Source: an uncultured Clostridia bacterium
Lineage (GTDB): Bacteria; Bacillota; Clostridia; Oscillospirales; Ruminococcaceae
Assembly: GCA_947629275.1 (NCBI GenBank)
Contig: CANRDG010000034.1
Coordinates: forward strand, 1-13,727
Length of the DNA stretch: 13,727 nucleotides
Reading direction: 5' to 3'
In this document: positions 6,918 through 13,653 of the stretch, one piece after another
Position numbering within the stretch: the stretch's first letter is position 1
Layout: each line of letters opens with the position of its first letter
Notes under the pieces: generated by a model
Seen by the model: only the letters and a program-made list of their open reading frames with translations
Told to the model about the DNA's origin: nothing
Database searches by the model: none
Position numbers and translations under genes: made by a program

Positions 6918-8042
6918 TTGATATATTTTGATAATTCCGCGACCACCTACCCAAAGCCCGTGGCGGTCGCACAGGCAATGGCAAACGCAGTTGAAAAGCT
7001 TGGCGGCAACCCGGGCAGAGGCGGACATACCATGGCTATGGAAAGCGCGCAGGCAGTCTATAATGTGCGAGAGCAAGCCGCAAAAATGTTCGGCGCAAAA
7101 AGTGAAAATACCGTGTTCACGCTAAACTGCACCCATGCGCTGAATACCGCAATAAAAGGCGTAGTGCCGCCAATTTCTCATGTAGTTATTTCGTCAATGG
7201 AGCATAACAGCGTTTCAAGACCCGTGTACGCGCTTGGCGAAAAGGGCGTTAAATGCTCAATAGCACGCGTCAGCGAGGACGACGACGAGACGCTTGAAAA
7301 CTTTTCCAAACTAATAGGCAAAGATACAAAAGCCGTTATATGCACTGCCGTTTCAAACGTAACAGGCAAAATACTGCCGATAGAGCGCATAGCGCAACTT
7401 TGCAAAGAAAGGGGCGTGTGCCTTATTTGCGATGCGGCGCAGGCAGCAGGCGTTATGCCCCTTTCGGTAAAAACTTCCGCAGACATAATATGCACCGCAG
7501 GACACAAGGGACTTTATGGGCCGTCGGGTACGGGACTTTTGGCAACTAACGGCTCATACCGCGTTTCGCCGCTGACAGAGGGCGGCACGGGTACTACCTC
7601 GCTCGAGACCGCCCAGCCTGATATGATGCCCGAAATGCTTGAAAGCGGCACTGTCAACGTCCCCGGCATAGTGGGTCTTGGCAAAGGGATAGACTTTGTA
7701 AACTCAAAGGGCATGGCAAATATCCACGCCAAAGAGCAGCGGCTTTGCGACATTTTCATAAACTATATAAAAAATGTGAAGGGCATAAAAATATACCGCG
7801 GCAAGGGCAGCTATGCTCCCATAGTCGCTTTCAATGTAGGCGATATCCATTCTGGCGATGCAGCGCAGTTTTTAAGTGATAGCGGCTTCGCTTTAAGGGG
7901 CGGTTACCAGTGCGCCGCTGTAACGCATCATTTCTTAAAAACGCTCGATCAGGGCGTGGTAAGATTCTCTCCCTCGGTCTTCAATAACGAAAAACAAGTC
8001 GCGCTGCTGGCGGCGTCAGTAAAAAAATTAGCAAATTTTTAA
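6918..8042 (+). CDS. Class V aminotransferase, cysteine desulfurase family
   Basis: A 374-residue PLP enzyme of the NifS/SufS type that would take sulfur (or selenium) from cysteine (or selenocysteine) and hold it on a catalytic cysteine. Visible sites are the PLP-stacking His96 in MEHNS, Asp172 in CDAAQAAG, the Schiff-base lysine Lys197 in AGHKG and the probable catalytic Cys332 in RGGYQCA. The spacing and the motif RGGYQCAAVTHH suggest the TIGR01977-like branch (Enterococcus EF2568 type) and not housekeeping IscS or SufS; no iscU or suf genes flank it. The start is TTG at 6918 with AAAGGAGG (6903-6910) 7 bases upstream; no better ATG lies close. It pairs with the DUF3343 gene. The true sulfur acceptor is unknown. 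Confidence 0.9.
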   Translation: MIYFDNSATTYPKPVAVAQAMANAVEKLGGNPGRGGHTMAMESAQAVYNVREQAAKMFGAKSENTVFTLNCTHALNTAIKGVVPPISHVVISSMEHNSVSRPVYALGEKGVKCSIARVSEDDDETLENFSKLIGKDTKAVICTAVSNVTGKILPIERIAQLCKERGVCLICDAAQAAGVMPLSVKTSADIICTAGHKGLYGPSGTGLLATNGSYRVSPLTEGGTGTTSLETAQPDMMPEMLESGTVNVPGIVGLGKGIDFVNSKGMANIHAKEQRLCDIFINYIKNVKGIKIYRGKGSYAPIVAFNVGDIHSGDAAQFLSDSGFALRGGYQCAAVTHHFLKTLDQGVVRFSPSVFNNEKQVALLAASVKKLANF

Positions 8043-8061
8043 GGAAATTTATAAAAAGGGC

Positions 8062-8090
8062 TTGTGATTTTTTAAAAGATATGATAAAAT
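8062..8090 (+). promoter_or_regulatory. Extended -10 promoter of cdaA-cdaR
   Basis: TTGTGA (8062-8067) is followed after 17 bases by TAAAAT (8085-8090), preceded by TG at 8082-8083 (extended -10 TGA-TAAAAT). Transcription would begin near 8097. The -10 box sits in the loop of an 11-base-pair inverted repeat. Confidence 0.6.
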
Positions 8091-8122
8091 AAATACGGTC
8101 ATATCTTTTTTAAGAGCCGTAT
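8074..8122 (+). terminator. Overlapping inverted repeats between the desulfurase gene and cdaA
   Basis: AAAAGATATGA (8074-8084) and TCATATCTTTT (8099-8109) are a perfect 11-base inverted repeat with a 14-base loop ending in a T run (8106-8111). It could end the desulfurase transcript 30-70 bases after its stop. A second pair, ATACGG (8093-8098) and CCGTAT (8117-8122), encloses the 3' arm of the first, so the two stems compete. The structure also overlaps the cdaA promoter. Confidence 0.45.
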
Positions 8123-8140
8123 GAAAGGAAGTGAAGCGAT

Positions 8141-9010
8141 ATGGGAGACCTGTTCAATGCATTTATAAGCGTGTGCCAGTCAATATCTTTGCCGGATATT
8201 GTCGATATGATATTGCTCTCGTATCTGCTTTTCAAATTCATGCAGCTCGTGCGCGAAACAAGAGCGCAGCAGCTGGTAAAGGGCATATGCATAATGATAG
8301 TCGCCTACCTTATCGCGGACTTTTTCGATCTGACGATAATGTCTTTCATACTGACGAAGTGTTTCCAGTGGGGAATACTTGCGATAATCATAATGTTCCA
8401 GCCGGAACTTAGGCGCATACTTGAAAAGATAGGCAGAGCGAAGATAATAGACTTCAACGTGTTCAGCCCGAGCGATCCGCAGGATATAGAAAACGCTTGG
8501 GCGAAAGCCATAAATTCAATATGCGATGCAGCTGCAAGCCTTTCAGCCACCGCAACCGGCGCTCTGATAGTGTGCGAGCGGCAGACAAGGCTCGGCGAGC
8601 AGATAGATACCGGCACCATACTCAACTGCACACCCAGCGAGGCGGTATTCGGCAACATATTCTTCCCGAATACACCGCTGCACGACGGTGCGGTGATAAT
8701 GCGTGACGGAATGATACTTGCGGCAGGGTGCTTTTTGCCCAAGCCGCAAAAGGAAGAACTTATAAACAAACAGCTCGGTTCGCGCCACAGAGCCGCCATA
8801 GGAATGAGCGAAAACTCCGACGCAATAGTTATAGTCGTTTCGGAAGAAACAGGCACTATCTCTGTCGCGGAAGACGGCGAGCTTACGAGAGGTTACACAA
8901 GAGACAGCCTTAAAAAGCTGCTTACCGACAGGCTCATGCCCGAAAAGAACGCCTCTCAGAAGACCACGCTCAAGGAGAAAGTGAGGGCAAAATGGAAAAA
9001 AGAAAATTAA
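8141..9010 (+). CDS. cdaA: Diadenylate cyclase CdaA
   Basis: Makes cyclic di-AMP from two ATP at the inner face of the membrane; the messenger controls potassium and osmolyte balance and cell-wall homeostasis in Firmicutes. The 289-residue protein has three N-terminal hydrophobic segments (about 20-37, 46-62 and 66-86) followed by the DAC domain (about 110-265). The catalytic motifs are intact: LHDGAV with DGA at 182-184, and RHR at 215-217. The C-terminal tail (266-289) is Lys-rich and probably cytosolic. The ATG is preceded by AAAGGAAG (8124-8131) at 9 bases. It overlaps cdaR by 19 bases, the standard pairing in which CdaR modulates CdaA. Confidence 0.96.
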   Translation: MGDLFNAFISVCQSISLPDIVDMILLSYLLFKFMQLVRETRAQQLVKGICIMIVAYLIADFFDLTIMSFILTKCFQWGILAIIIMFQPELRRILEKIGRAKIIDFNVFSPSDPQDIENAWAKAINSICDAAASLSATATGALIVCERQTRLGEQIDTGTILNCTPSEAVFGNIFFPNTPLHDGAVIMRDGMILAAGCFLPKPQKEELINKQLGSRHRAAIGMSENSDAIVIVVSEETGTISVAEDGELTRGYTRDSLKKLLTDRLMPEKNASQKTTLKEKVRAKWKKEN

Positions 9011-10302
9011 GGTTCTTAAAAGTCCTCAAAAAAGATTTCGCGCTAAGGGTGTTAGCGGTCGCGCTTGCCATTATAATATGGTTCGCACTTTCAATAACGC
9101 TGTTCCCTACCGTTTATATGACTATCGACGAAGTACCGGTTACGGTAGCTATCGAGGGTACTTCTGCCGAGTCCCAGGGACTTGAACTTATAGATTTCAA
9201 CGAGGAAACAAAGGTAGAAGTAAGTATCAGCGGAATGAGATATGAGATAGGCTCATTCACCGCAAAAGATCTTCACGCAACGGTGGACACAAGCGGCATA
9301 AACGAGGCAGGAACATACAGTCTGCCCGTAAAGGTCACATCTTCCGCAAGCTCTATGAACGTAACAGGCATAACGCCCTCTACCGTAAAAGTAAAGCTCG
9401 ACTATATAAAGACCGCCGACATACCGCTCACGGTAAGGGCAAATGCCATAAGCCCCGAAGAAGGCTATTCGCTGGGTACTCCGATAATCACCCCGGAGAC
9501 CATACAGGTAAAAGGTGAGCAGAAACTTGTAGATAAGATAGCGTATGCAATTTTTGCTATAGATCAGAAAAAAACGCTCACCGAATCTTACGACACTTCA
9601 GACGGCAAAGTGTATCTCTATTCCGCCGACGGTACGCTTATTGACGACAAGTCTTTCGAGATAAGCAACGACCCCATTTCGGTAAAGTTCCCGGTATACT
9701 TTTTAAAGACGCTGAAATTCACATTTGATTATCAGGGCGCACCCGACAACTTCGATACATCTATACTGAAATATACGCTCTCGAACGATACTATTGACGT
9801 TATGACCGCCAATGACAGCATCTTAAATCAGGACGATCTGCATCTGGGCTATATAAACCTCAGCGACATTGACCTTGAAAAGACCTTTACTTTTGATGTA
9901 AGTCTTGACAGCGGCGTAACGAGCGCATCGGGCATAAATACCGTTACGGTAACGTTCGACCCCTCGGGCTTTGTGTGCAAGGAATTTACAATTCCCGAAA
10001 GCAATATCAAAATAATCAACGCCCCAGCAAATCAGGATATTCAGCTTACTACAAAGGCTGTTTCAAATGTTAAAATATACGGTCCGCAGAGCGTTATGGA
10101 GACCCTTACGGCAGATGATATCATCGCCGAGTTCGATATGCAGTCATCAGTGCTGGAAAACGGCTCTTACACACGCAGCGTGAAGATATACGCACCTCAG
10201 GTAAATACGGTTTGGTGCTGCGGCAGCTATGAGATAATGTTCACGGTCGCCGAAAAGAAGACCACAACTACCACAGCCAATACCCCGAGACCGGGCAGAT
10301 AA
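8992..10302 (+). CDS. cdaR: CdaR, YbbR-domain regulator of CdaA
   Basis: A 436-residue membrane-anchored protein with one N-terminal helix (about 17-38) after a basic start (MEKRKLRFLK), then extracytoplasmic beta-rich YbbR repeats, about four by eye, covering roughly 45-420. The tail is Thr-rich (424-428) and basic. CdaR homologues bind CdaA in the membrane and tune cyclic di-AMP production. The gene begins inside the end of cdaA, with a GAGG (8983-8986) 5 bases before the ATG and AAGGAG further back, suggesting coupled translation. In many Firmicutes glmM follows as the third gene; here a terminator follows directly, so the operon is only two genes long. Confidence 0.93.
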   Translation: MEKRKLRFLKVLKKDFALRVLAVALAIIIWFALSITLFPTVYMTIDEVPVTVAIEGTSAESQGLELIDFNEETKVEVSISGMRYEIGSFTAKDLHATVDTSGINEAGTYSLPVKVTSSASSMNVTGITPSTVKVKLDYIKTADIPLTVRANAISPEEGYSLGTPIITPETIQVKGEQKLVDKIAYAIFAIDQKKTLTESYDTSDGKVYLYSADGTLIDDKSFEISNDPISVKFPVYFLKTLKFTFDYQGAPDNFDTSILKYTLSNDTIDVMTANDSILNQDDLHLGYINLSDIDLEKTFTFDVSLDSGVTSASGINTVTVTFDPSGFVCKEFTIPESNIKIINAPANQDIQLTTKAVSNVKIYGPQSVMETLTADDIIAEFDMQSSVLENGSYTRSVKIYAPQVNTVWCCGSYEIMFTVAEKKTTTTTANTPRPGR

Positions 10303-10308
10303 AAATAT

Positions 10309-10336
10309 ACGCTCCCTTTTCACGGGGAGCGTTTTT
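10309..10336 (+). terminator. Rho-independent terminator after cdaR
   Basis: ACGCTCCC (10309-10316) pairs with GGGAGCGT (10325-10332) across an 8-base loop, followed by a T run to 10336. The hairpin's 3' arm also contains GGGGAG (10324-10329), placed 7 bases before the ATG at 10337 of the next gene. Confidence 0.85.
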
Positions 10337-11959
10337 ATGGGAAGTGTTTTTATGCCGATAATTATACCGCAGATAAAAGGCACGCTTTCGCAGACTAGCA
10401 ACGAAATAATCAGCAGGGCTCTCAAAGCGGCAGGTATAAACAGCCGCGATATTGCCTTTGCAGATATTTATAAAACTTCTGTAGATGCGCGCCGCCGCGA
10501 CGAAAAGGGCATACATTTTGTCTACAGCGTTTCGGTATCTTTAAAAGATAAAAATGCCGAGCAGCGCACAGCCGATGAAAAGCATCTTACCTATGCGCCG
10601 TATGGTGAAATAGAAGTGCGCAAAGGCAGTAAAACTTTGGGCGGCAGGATAGTTATAGCAGGCTTCGGTCCGGCAGGAATGTTCTGCGCTTTGACCTTAG
10701 CAGAAAACGGCTACAGACCGCTTGTGCTGGAGCGCGGCAGCGAAGTAGGCAGGCGCGTTGAAAAGGTGTCACACTTCTGGCGCGGCGGTGAGCTTGACGA
10801 GCAGACGAACGCGCAGTTCGGCGAGGGCGGTGCAGGCACTTTTTCTGACGGAAAACTTACCACGCGCATTAAAGACCCCCTTTGCCGATATGTGCTGGAG
10901 CGGCTCACGCAGCTGGGCGCGCCGAAAGAGCTTCTTACCAAGGCAAAGCCGCACATAGGCACCGACAACCTGCGAGATGTTGTAAAAAATCTGCGCCAGC
11001 GAATAATAGAATGCGGCGGCGAAATAATGTTCGATACCCGCCTTGACGGCATTTCGCTTGAAGGCGGCAGGGTGACTTCGGTGTCGTTCTCGGGCGCTGA
11101 AACAGGCGATATACAAAGCGGCTGCGTGGTCGCTGCAATAGGTCACAGCGCGCGAGATACAGTGCAGATGCTTCAAAACAGCGGCGTTACCATACGATCT
11201 AAACCTTTCGCGGTGGGCGTGCGTATCGAGCATACACAAAAGGCTGTAAACGAAAGCCTCTATGGCAAATTTGCCGATGATCCCCTGCTGCCCGTCGGTG
11301 AATATCAGATGTCTTACACTCAGAAAGACGGTCAGGCGTGCTATACATTTTGTATGTGTCCCGGCGGCGTGGTAGTGCCTGCCGCAAGCGAGCATGGCGG
11401 CGTCGTTGTAAACGGCATGAGCGAGTATGCAAGAAACGGCGTGAACGCCAACAGCGCGCTGGTCGTGCCTGTAAACCAAAGCGACTTCGGTACTTCACCT
11501 CTCGGCGGAATAGAATTTGCGCGAAAGATAGAGCAAACGGCATATGCGGCGGCAAAAAATTATTCTGCTTACACTGCGCCTGCCTGCACCGTAGGCGGCT
11601 TTTTGTCGGGTACACCTGACTTGAAAAGCGAAATTTTACCTACATATGCGCGCGGCGTGATCCCATGTGATATATCTTCAATACTGCCAAACCGCGTTAC
11701 AGATATGCTTAAAAAAGGTCTGAGCGTTTTCTCTAAGCGAATGAACTGTTTCAAAGATGATACTGCCATTCTTACCGCCCCCGAAACGCGTACTTCCTCG
11801 CCTGTCAGGATTTTGCGAGACGACAGCGCAAAGGCTGTCGGCATTGAAAACCTCTATCCCTGCGGAGAGGGTGCAGGCTATGCAGGCGGTATAACTTCAT
11901 CGGCAGTTGACGGCATAAATACCGCGCTGAAAATAATGGAAGAATACGCCCCATATTAA
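10337..11959 (+). CDS. FAD-dependent protein of the COG2509 type (uncharacterised dehydrogenase)
   Basis: A 540-residue flavoprotein. After an N-terminal domain of about 100 residues that includes KTSVDARRRD (46-55) comes a Rossmann FAD-binding site GFGPAG at 109-114, with the strand end VLERG at 130-134, then the family hallmark FGEGGAGTFSDGKLTTR (161-177). A C-terminal flavin-contacting stretch GEGAGYAGGITSSAVDG lies at about 510-526. These features fit the widespread bacterial family annotated as FAD-dependent dehydrogenase, whose substrate is unknown. No signal peptide. Two starts are possible: ATG 10337 with GGGGAG 7 bases upstream but buried in the terminator hairpin, or ATG 10352 (Met6) with a weaker GGGAAG at 10339-10344. 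Family alignment by eye begins near Met6, so the protein may really be 535 residues. Confidence 0.88.
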   Translation: MGSVFMPIIIPQIKGTLSQTSNEIISRALKAAGINSRDIAFADIYKTSVDARRRDEKGIHFVYSVSVSLKDKNAEQRTADEKHLTYAPYGEIEVRKGSKTLGGRIVIAGFGPAGMFCALTLAENGYRPLVLERGSEVGRRVEKVSHFWRGGELDEQTNAQFGEGGAGTFSDGKLTTRIKDPLCRYVLERLTQLGAPKELLTKAKPHIGTDNLRDVVKNLRQRIIECGGEIMFDTRLDGISLEGGRVTSVSFSGAETGDIQSGCVVAAIGHSARDTVQMLQNSGVTIRSKPFAVGVRIEHTQKAVNESLYGKFADDPLLPVGEYQMSYTQKDGQACYTFCMCPGGVVVPAASEHGGVVVNGMSEYARNGVNANSALVVPVNQSDFGTSPLGGIEFARKIEQTAYAAAKNYSAYTAPACTVGGFLSGTPDLKSEILPTYARGVIPCDISSILPNRVTDMLKKGLSVFSKRMNCFKDDTAILTAPETRTSSPVRILRDDSAKAVGIENLYPCGEGAGYAGGITSSAVDGINTALKIMEEYAPY

Positions 11960-11975
11960 ATAATCGCAAAAATAT

Positions 11976-12007
11976 ATCCGACTGTTTGTCAGACAGTCGG
12001 ATTTTTT
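11976..12007. terminator. Bidirectional terminator between the FAD gene and pnuC
   Basis: ATCCGACTGT (11976-11985) and ACAGTCGGAT (11993-12002) form a perfect 10-base-pair stem with a 7-base loop. A run of six T (12002-12007) follows on the plus strand. On the minus strand ATATTTTTG follows the stem, and the pnuC stop codon (12006-12008) lies within the A run just before it. Confidence 0.9.
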
Positions 12008-12704
12008 ATTGTGCCTGATCTCGCTGCATTTTCCGCCAGGAGCAAAAGCCGTATATGTCGTTTGCTAAAAACGCCGCAAAGCACATCACTACCGAAAGAT
12101 ACGAAATATCGTCAAAAGTCGCCAGCGACCACAGTATTATCAGCACAATGTCATTTAAAGAATACGCTATCGCATAGTATGGGCTTCTTCGAAAAGTTAA
12201 GTATACAGCCGCAAAACTTGTCGTTACAGAAAACGTACTGAGCGGCAGGTTTGCAGTGCCGAACGCGCGCAGAATAAAGTAAAACGCAGCCGTCACAGCC
12301 GCCGTGAGCAGTGCAAGAAAAGCGTACTCTCTCCCCGTCAGCCTGTTCACTTTCACCTGCGAATGTCCGCTGCCGTAAGGGTTTTTCAGCCACGATACAA
12401 GCGAAAAACACGCCATCGGCATTGTCATTCCGAGGTAAGTGATCATCTCTCCGTAATATGCGTATGTGTACGAAACGTAACCGTACAGCATACTGAAAAT
12501 TATTGCCAGCACCTGCCCCACAGGGTTGCCCTTTGCAACGAATATCAGCGATGTTACGCCGATAAGCGAGTTTGCTGCCGCTATGTAGTTTGACCTGTCA
12601 AACACTAAAAACGCCGCAGCAATAAGCGCGACCGAACACAGCCACAGCGCCTTTTCCCCGCGCGAAAAATAACTTGTTGCTCTTTTTATCTTTTCAGACA
12701 GCAT
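12006..12704 (-). CDS. pnuC: PnuC-type nicotinamide riboside transporter
   Basis: A 232-residue membrane protein with about seven or eight hydrophobic helices. PnuC-like signatures are SWLKNP (104-109), the stretch VKVNRL (117-122), YSLNDIVLIILW (181-192) and NDIYGFCSWRKM (215-226). PnuC proteins carry nicotinamide riboside into the cytoplasm by facilitated diffusion, to be trapped by phosphorylation for NAD synthesis. No nadR or riboside kinase gene is in view. AAAGGAA (12713-12719) lies 8 bases before the ATG and overlaps the stop codon of the upstream acetyltransferase gene, so the two are co-transcribed and probably translationally coupled. The exact vitamin cannot be proven from sequence, because PnuC relatives for thiamine (PnuT) and riboflavin (PnuX) exist. 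Confidence 0.85.
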   Translation of the reverse strand: MLSEKIKRATSYFSRGEKALWLCSVALIAAAFLVFDRSNYIAAANSLIGVTSLIFVAKGNPVGQVLAIIFSMLYGYVSYTYAYYGEMITYLGMTMPMACFSLVSWLKNPYGSGHSQVKVNRLTGREYAFLALLTAAVTAAFYFILRAFGTANLPLSTFSVTTSFAAVYLTFRRSPYYAIAYSLNDIVLIILWSLATFDDISYLSVVMCFAAFLANDIYGFCSWRKMQRDQAQ

Positions 12705-12717
12705 ATCATATGTTCCT

Positions 12718-13173
12718 TTATACAGATCTTACCATTATGTCATAGCATAAAAAATCGTCGTCAGCCAAATGCAGCACATGATATTCCTTTTCTATATAAC
12801 CTCTTTTAAGATACATTGATTTTGCCGACAGAGAAGCAGCCAGTCTTATTTCGCTGTAATCGTTCATTATAGTTTTCTCCGCGTACTCAAGCAGCTCTTT
12901 TCCATACCCCAAGCCTTGATATTCGGGCAGCACAAACAGACGGTCTATTTCACTCTTGTTTATCGTTACCGTGCCGACTGCCGTCTGAGCGGCATAGCAC
13001 AAGAAAACACGCTGAAGCTTAATATCATTTTGTATGTTCTCCCTGCTGTGATGCCCAAGAAAAAAATTTACTGCGCCGCGCGGATAATAATGCGGATATA
13101 TCTCATTTATCGTTTTATGAGTTATATTCATTACCGTGTCAGTGTCGGCAGCCTGCGCCAATACTATGCTCAT
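12718..13173 (-). CDS. GNAT family N-acetyltransferase
   Basis: A 151-residue cytosolic protein of the GCN5-related acetyltransferase fold, which moves an acetyl group from acetyl-CoA to an amine of a small molecule or protein. The acetyl-CoA pyrophosphate loop is seen as QGLGYG at 86-91 within the motif A region LFVLPEYQGLGYGKELLEYA (79-98), and the later SAKSMYLKRGY (117-126) carries the usual motif B tyrosine. The substrate is unknown. The start at 13173 is chosen because GGGAGG (13181-13186) lies 7 bases upstream; the longer frame beginning at 13212 would start upstream of the -10 box. It is the first gene of a two-gene unit with pnuC, 13 bases apart. Whether it has anything to do with NAD metabolism cannot be told. 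Confidence 0.85.
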   Translation of the reverse strand: MSIVLAQAADTDTVMNITHKTINEIYPHYYPRGAVNFFLGHHSRENIQNDIKLQRVFLCYAAQTAVGTVTINKSEIDRLFVLPEYQGLGYGKELLEYAEKTIMNDYSEIRLAASLSAKSMYLKRGYIEKEYHVLHLADDDFLCYDIMVRSV

Positions 13174-13202
13174 TTTGTTTCCTCCCATTGTAATTCTTAA
13201 TA

Positions 13203-13231
13203 AGTATATCATAATTTTTTTAATACGTCAA
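13203..13231 (-). promoter_or_regulatory. Promoter of the GNAT-pnuC unit
   Basis: On the minus strand TTGACG (13226-13231) is followed after 17 bases by TATACT (13203-13208), preceded by TG one base away (extended -10). Transcription would begin near 13196, only about 23 bases before the start codon, leaving no room for a riboswitch. Its -35 box is 8 bases from the -35 of the divergent csoR promoter. Confidence 0.8.
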
Positions 13232-13239
13232 ATAATATC

Positions 13240-13268
13240 TTGACAAACGAAAAAAATAGTGTTATAAT
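13240..13268 (+). promoter_or_regulatory. Consensus sigma-A promoter of csoR-copA
   Basis: A perfect TTGACA (13240-13245), 17-base spacer and perfect TATAAT (13263-13268). Such a strong promoter fits a unit held down by a repressor; the CsoR operator lies just downstream. Confidence 0.9.
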
Positions 13269-13278
13269 ATATCTGTAA

Positions 13279-13295
13279 ATACCCCACGGGGGTAT
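13279..13295. promoter_or_regulatory. CsoR operator
   Basis: ATACCCC (13279-13285), spacer ACG, and GGGGTAT (13289-13295) form a GC-centred inverted repeat with the ATACCC...GGGTAT pattern known for copper-sensing CsoR repressors. It sits about 5 bases after the predicted start of transcription, so bound CsoR would block its own promoter until Cu(I) releases it. Confidence 0.85.
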
Positions 13296-13315
13296 ATCAG
13301 GGAGGCGCATATATC

Positions 13316-13639
13316 ATGAAAGACATGGAAAACAACAATAAAAAATGCTGCTGTGAATGTCATAAGACCACCGAGCGCAGTTTGGAAGAAAAGAAAAAAC
13401 TTCTCAACCGCCTCAGCCGCATCGAGGGGCAGATTCGCGGCATAAAAGGCATGGTGGAAAAAGACGCATACTGCGCCGATATACTCACCCAGTGCGCCGC
13501 TGTCAACGCCGCTGTCAACGCTTTCAACCGTGACCTCATCGCGCGGCACATAAAAAGCTGTGTCGTCCGCGACCTTAAAGAGGGCAAGGAGGACGTAATA
13601 GACGAGCTTGCAGACGTAATGCAGCGGCTCATGAAATAA
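13316..13639 (+). CDS. csoR: Copper-sensing transcriptional repressor CsoR
   Basis: A 107-residue all-helical repressor of the CsoR/RcnR family (DUF156). The opening of the DNA-binding helix is LLNRLSRIEGQIRGIKGM (29-46). The Cu(I) ligands Cys-His-Cys of CsoR are all present: Cys53, and His78 with Cys82 in HIKSC. The histidine argues against the persulfide sensor CstR. CsoR forms a tetramer that binds the operator in its apo form and lets go when Cu(I) binds. The family normally begins near residue 18; here an unusual CCCECH cluster sits at 11-16 and may hold extra metal. GGGAGG (13300-13305) lies 10 bases before the ATG. The copper ATPase gene follows 14 bases after its stop. Confidence 0.95.
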   Translation: MKDMENNNKKCCCECHKTTERSLEEKKKLLNRLSRIEGQIRGIKGMVEKDAYCADILTQCAAVNAAVNAFNRDLIARHIKSCVVRDLKEGKEDVIDELADVMQRLMK

Positions 13640-13653
13640 CGGGAGGTGCAATT

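Noticed and set aside
10769..11479. Open frame of 236 codons on the minus strand opposite the FAD gene
   Set aside because: Antisense shadow rich in Arg, His and Cys; the sense strand carries conserved flavin motifs.
12705..13200. Riboswitch in front of the GNAT-pnuC unit (NAD- or vitamin-sensing)
   Set aside because: The predicted leader is only about 23 bases long, leaving no room for an aptamer.
13174..13212. A 13-residue longer form of the GNAT protein
   Set aside because: Its start would lie upstream of the -10 box (13203-13208); GGGAGG at 13181-13186 points to the ATG at 13173.
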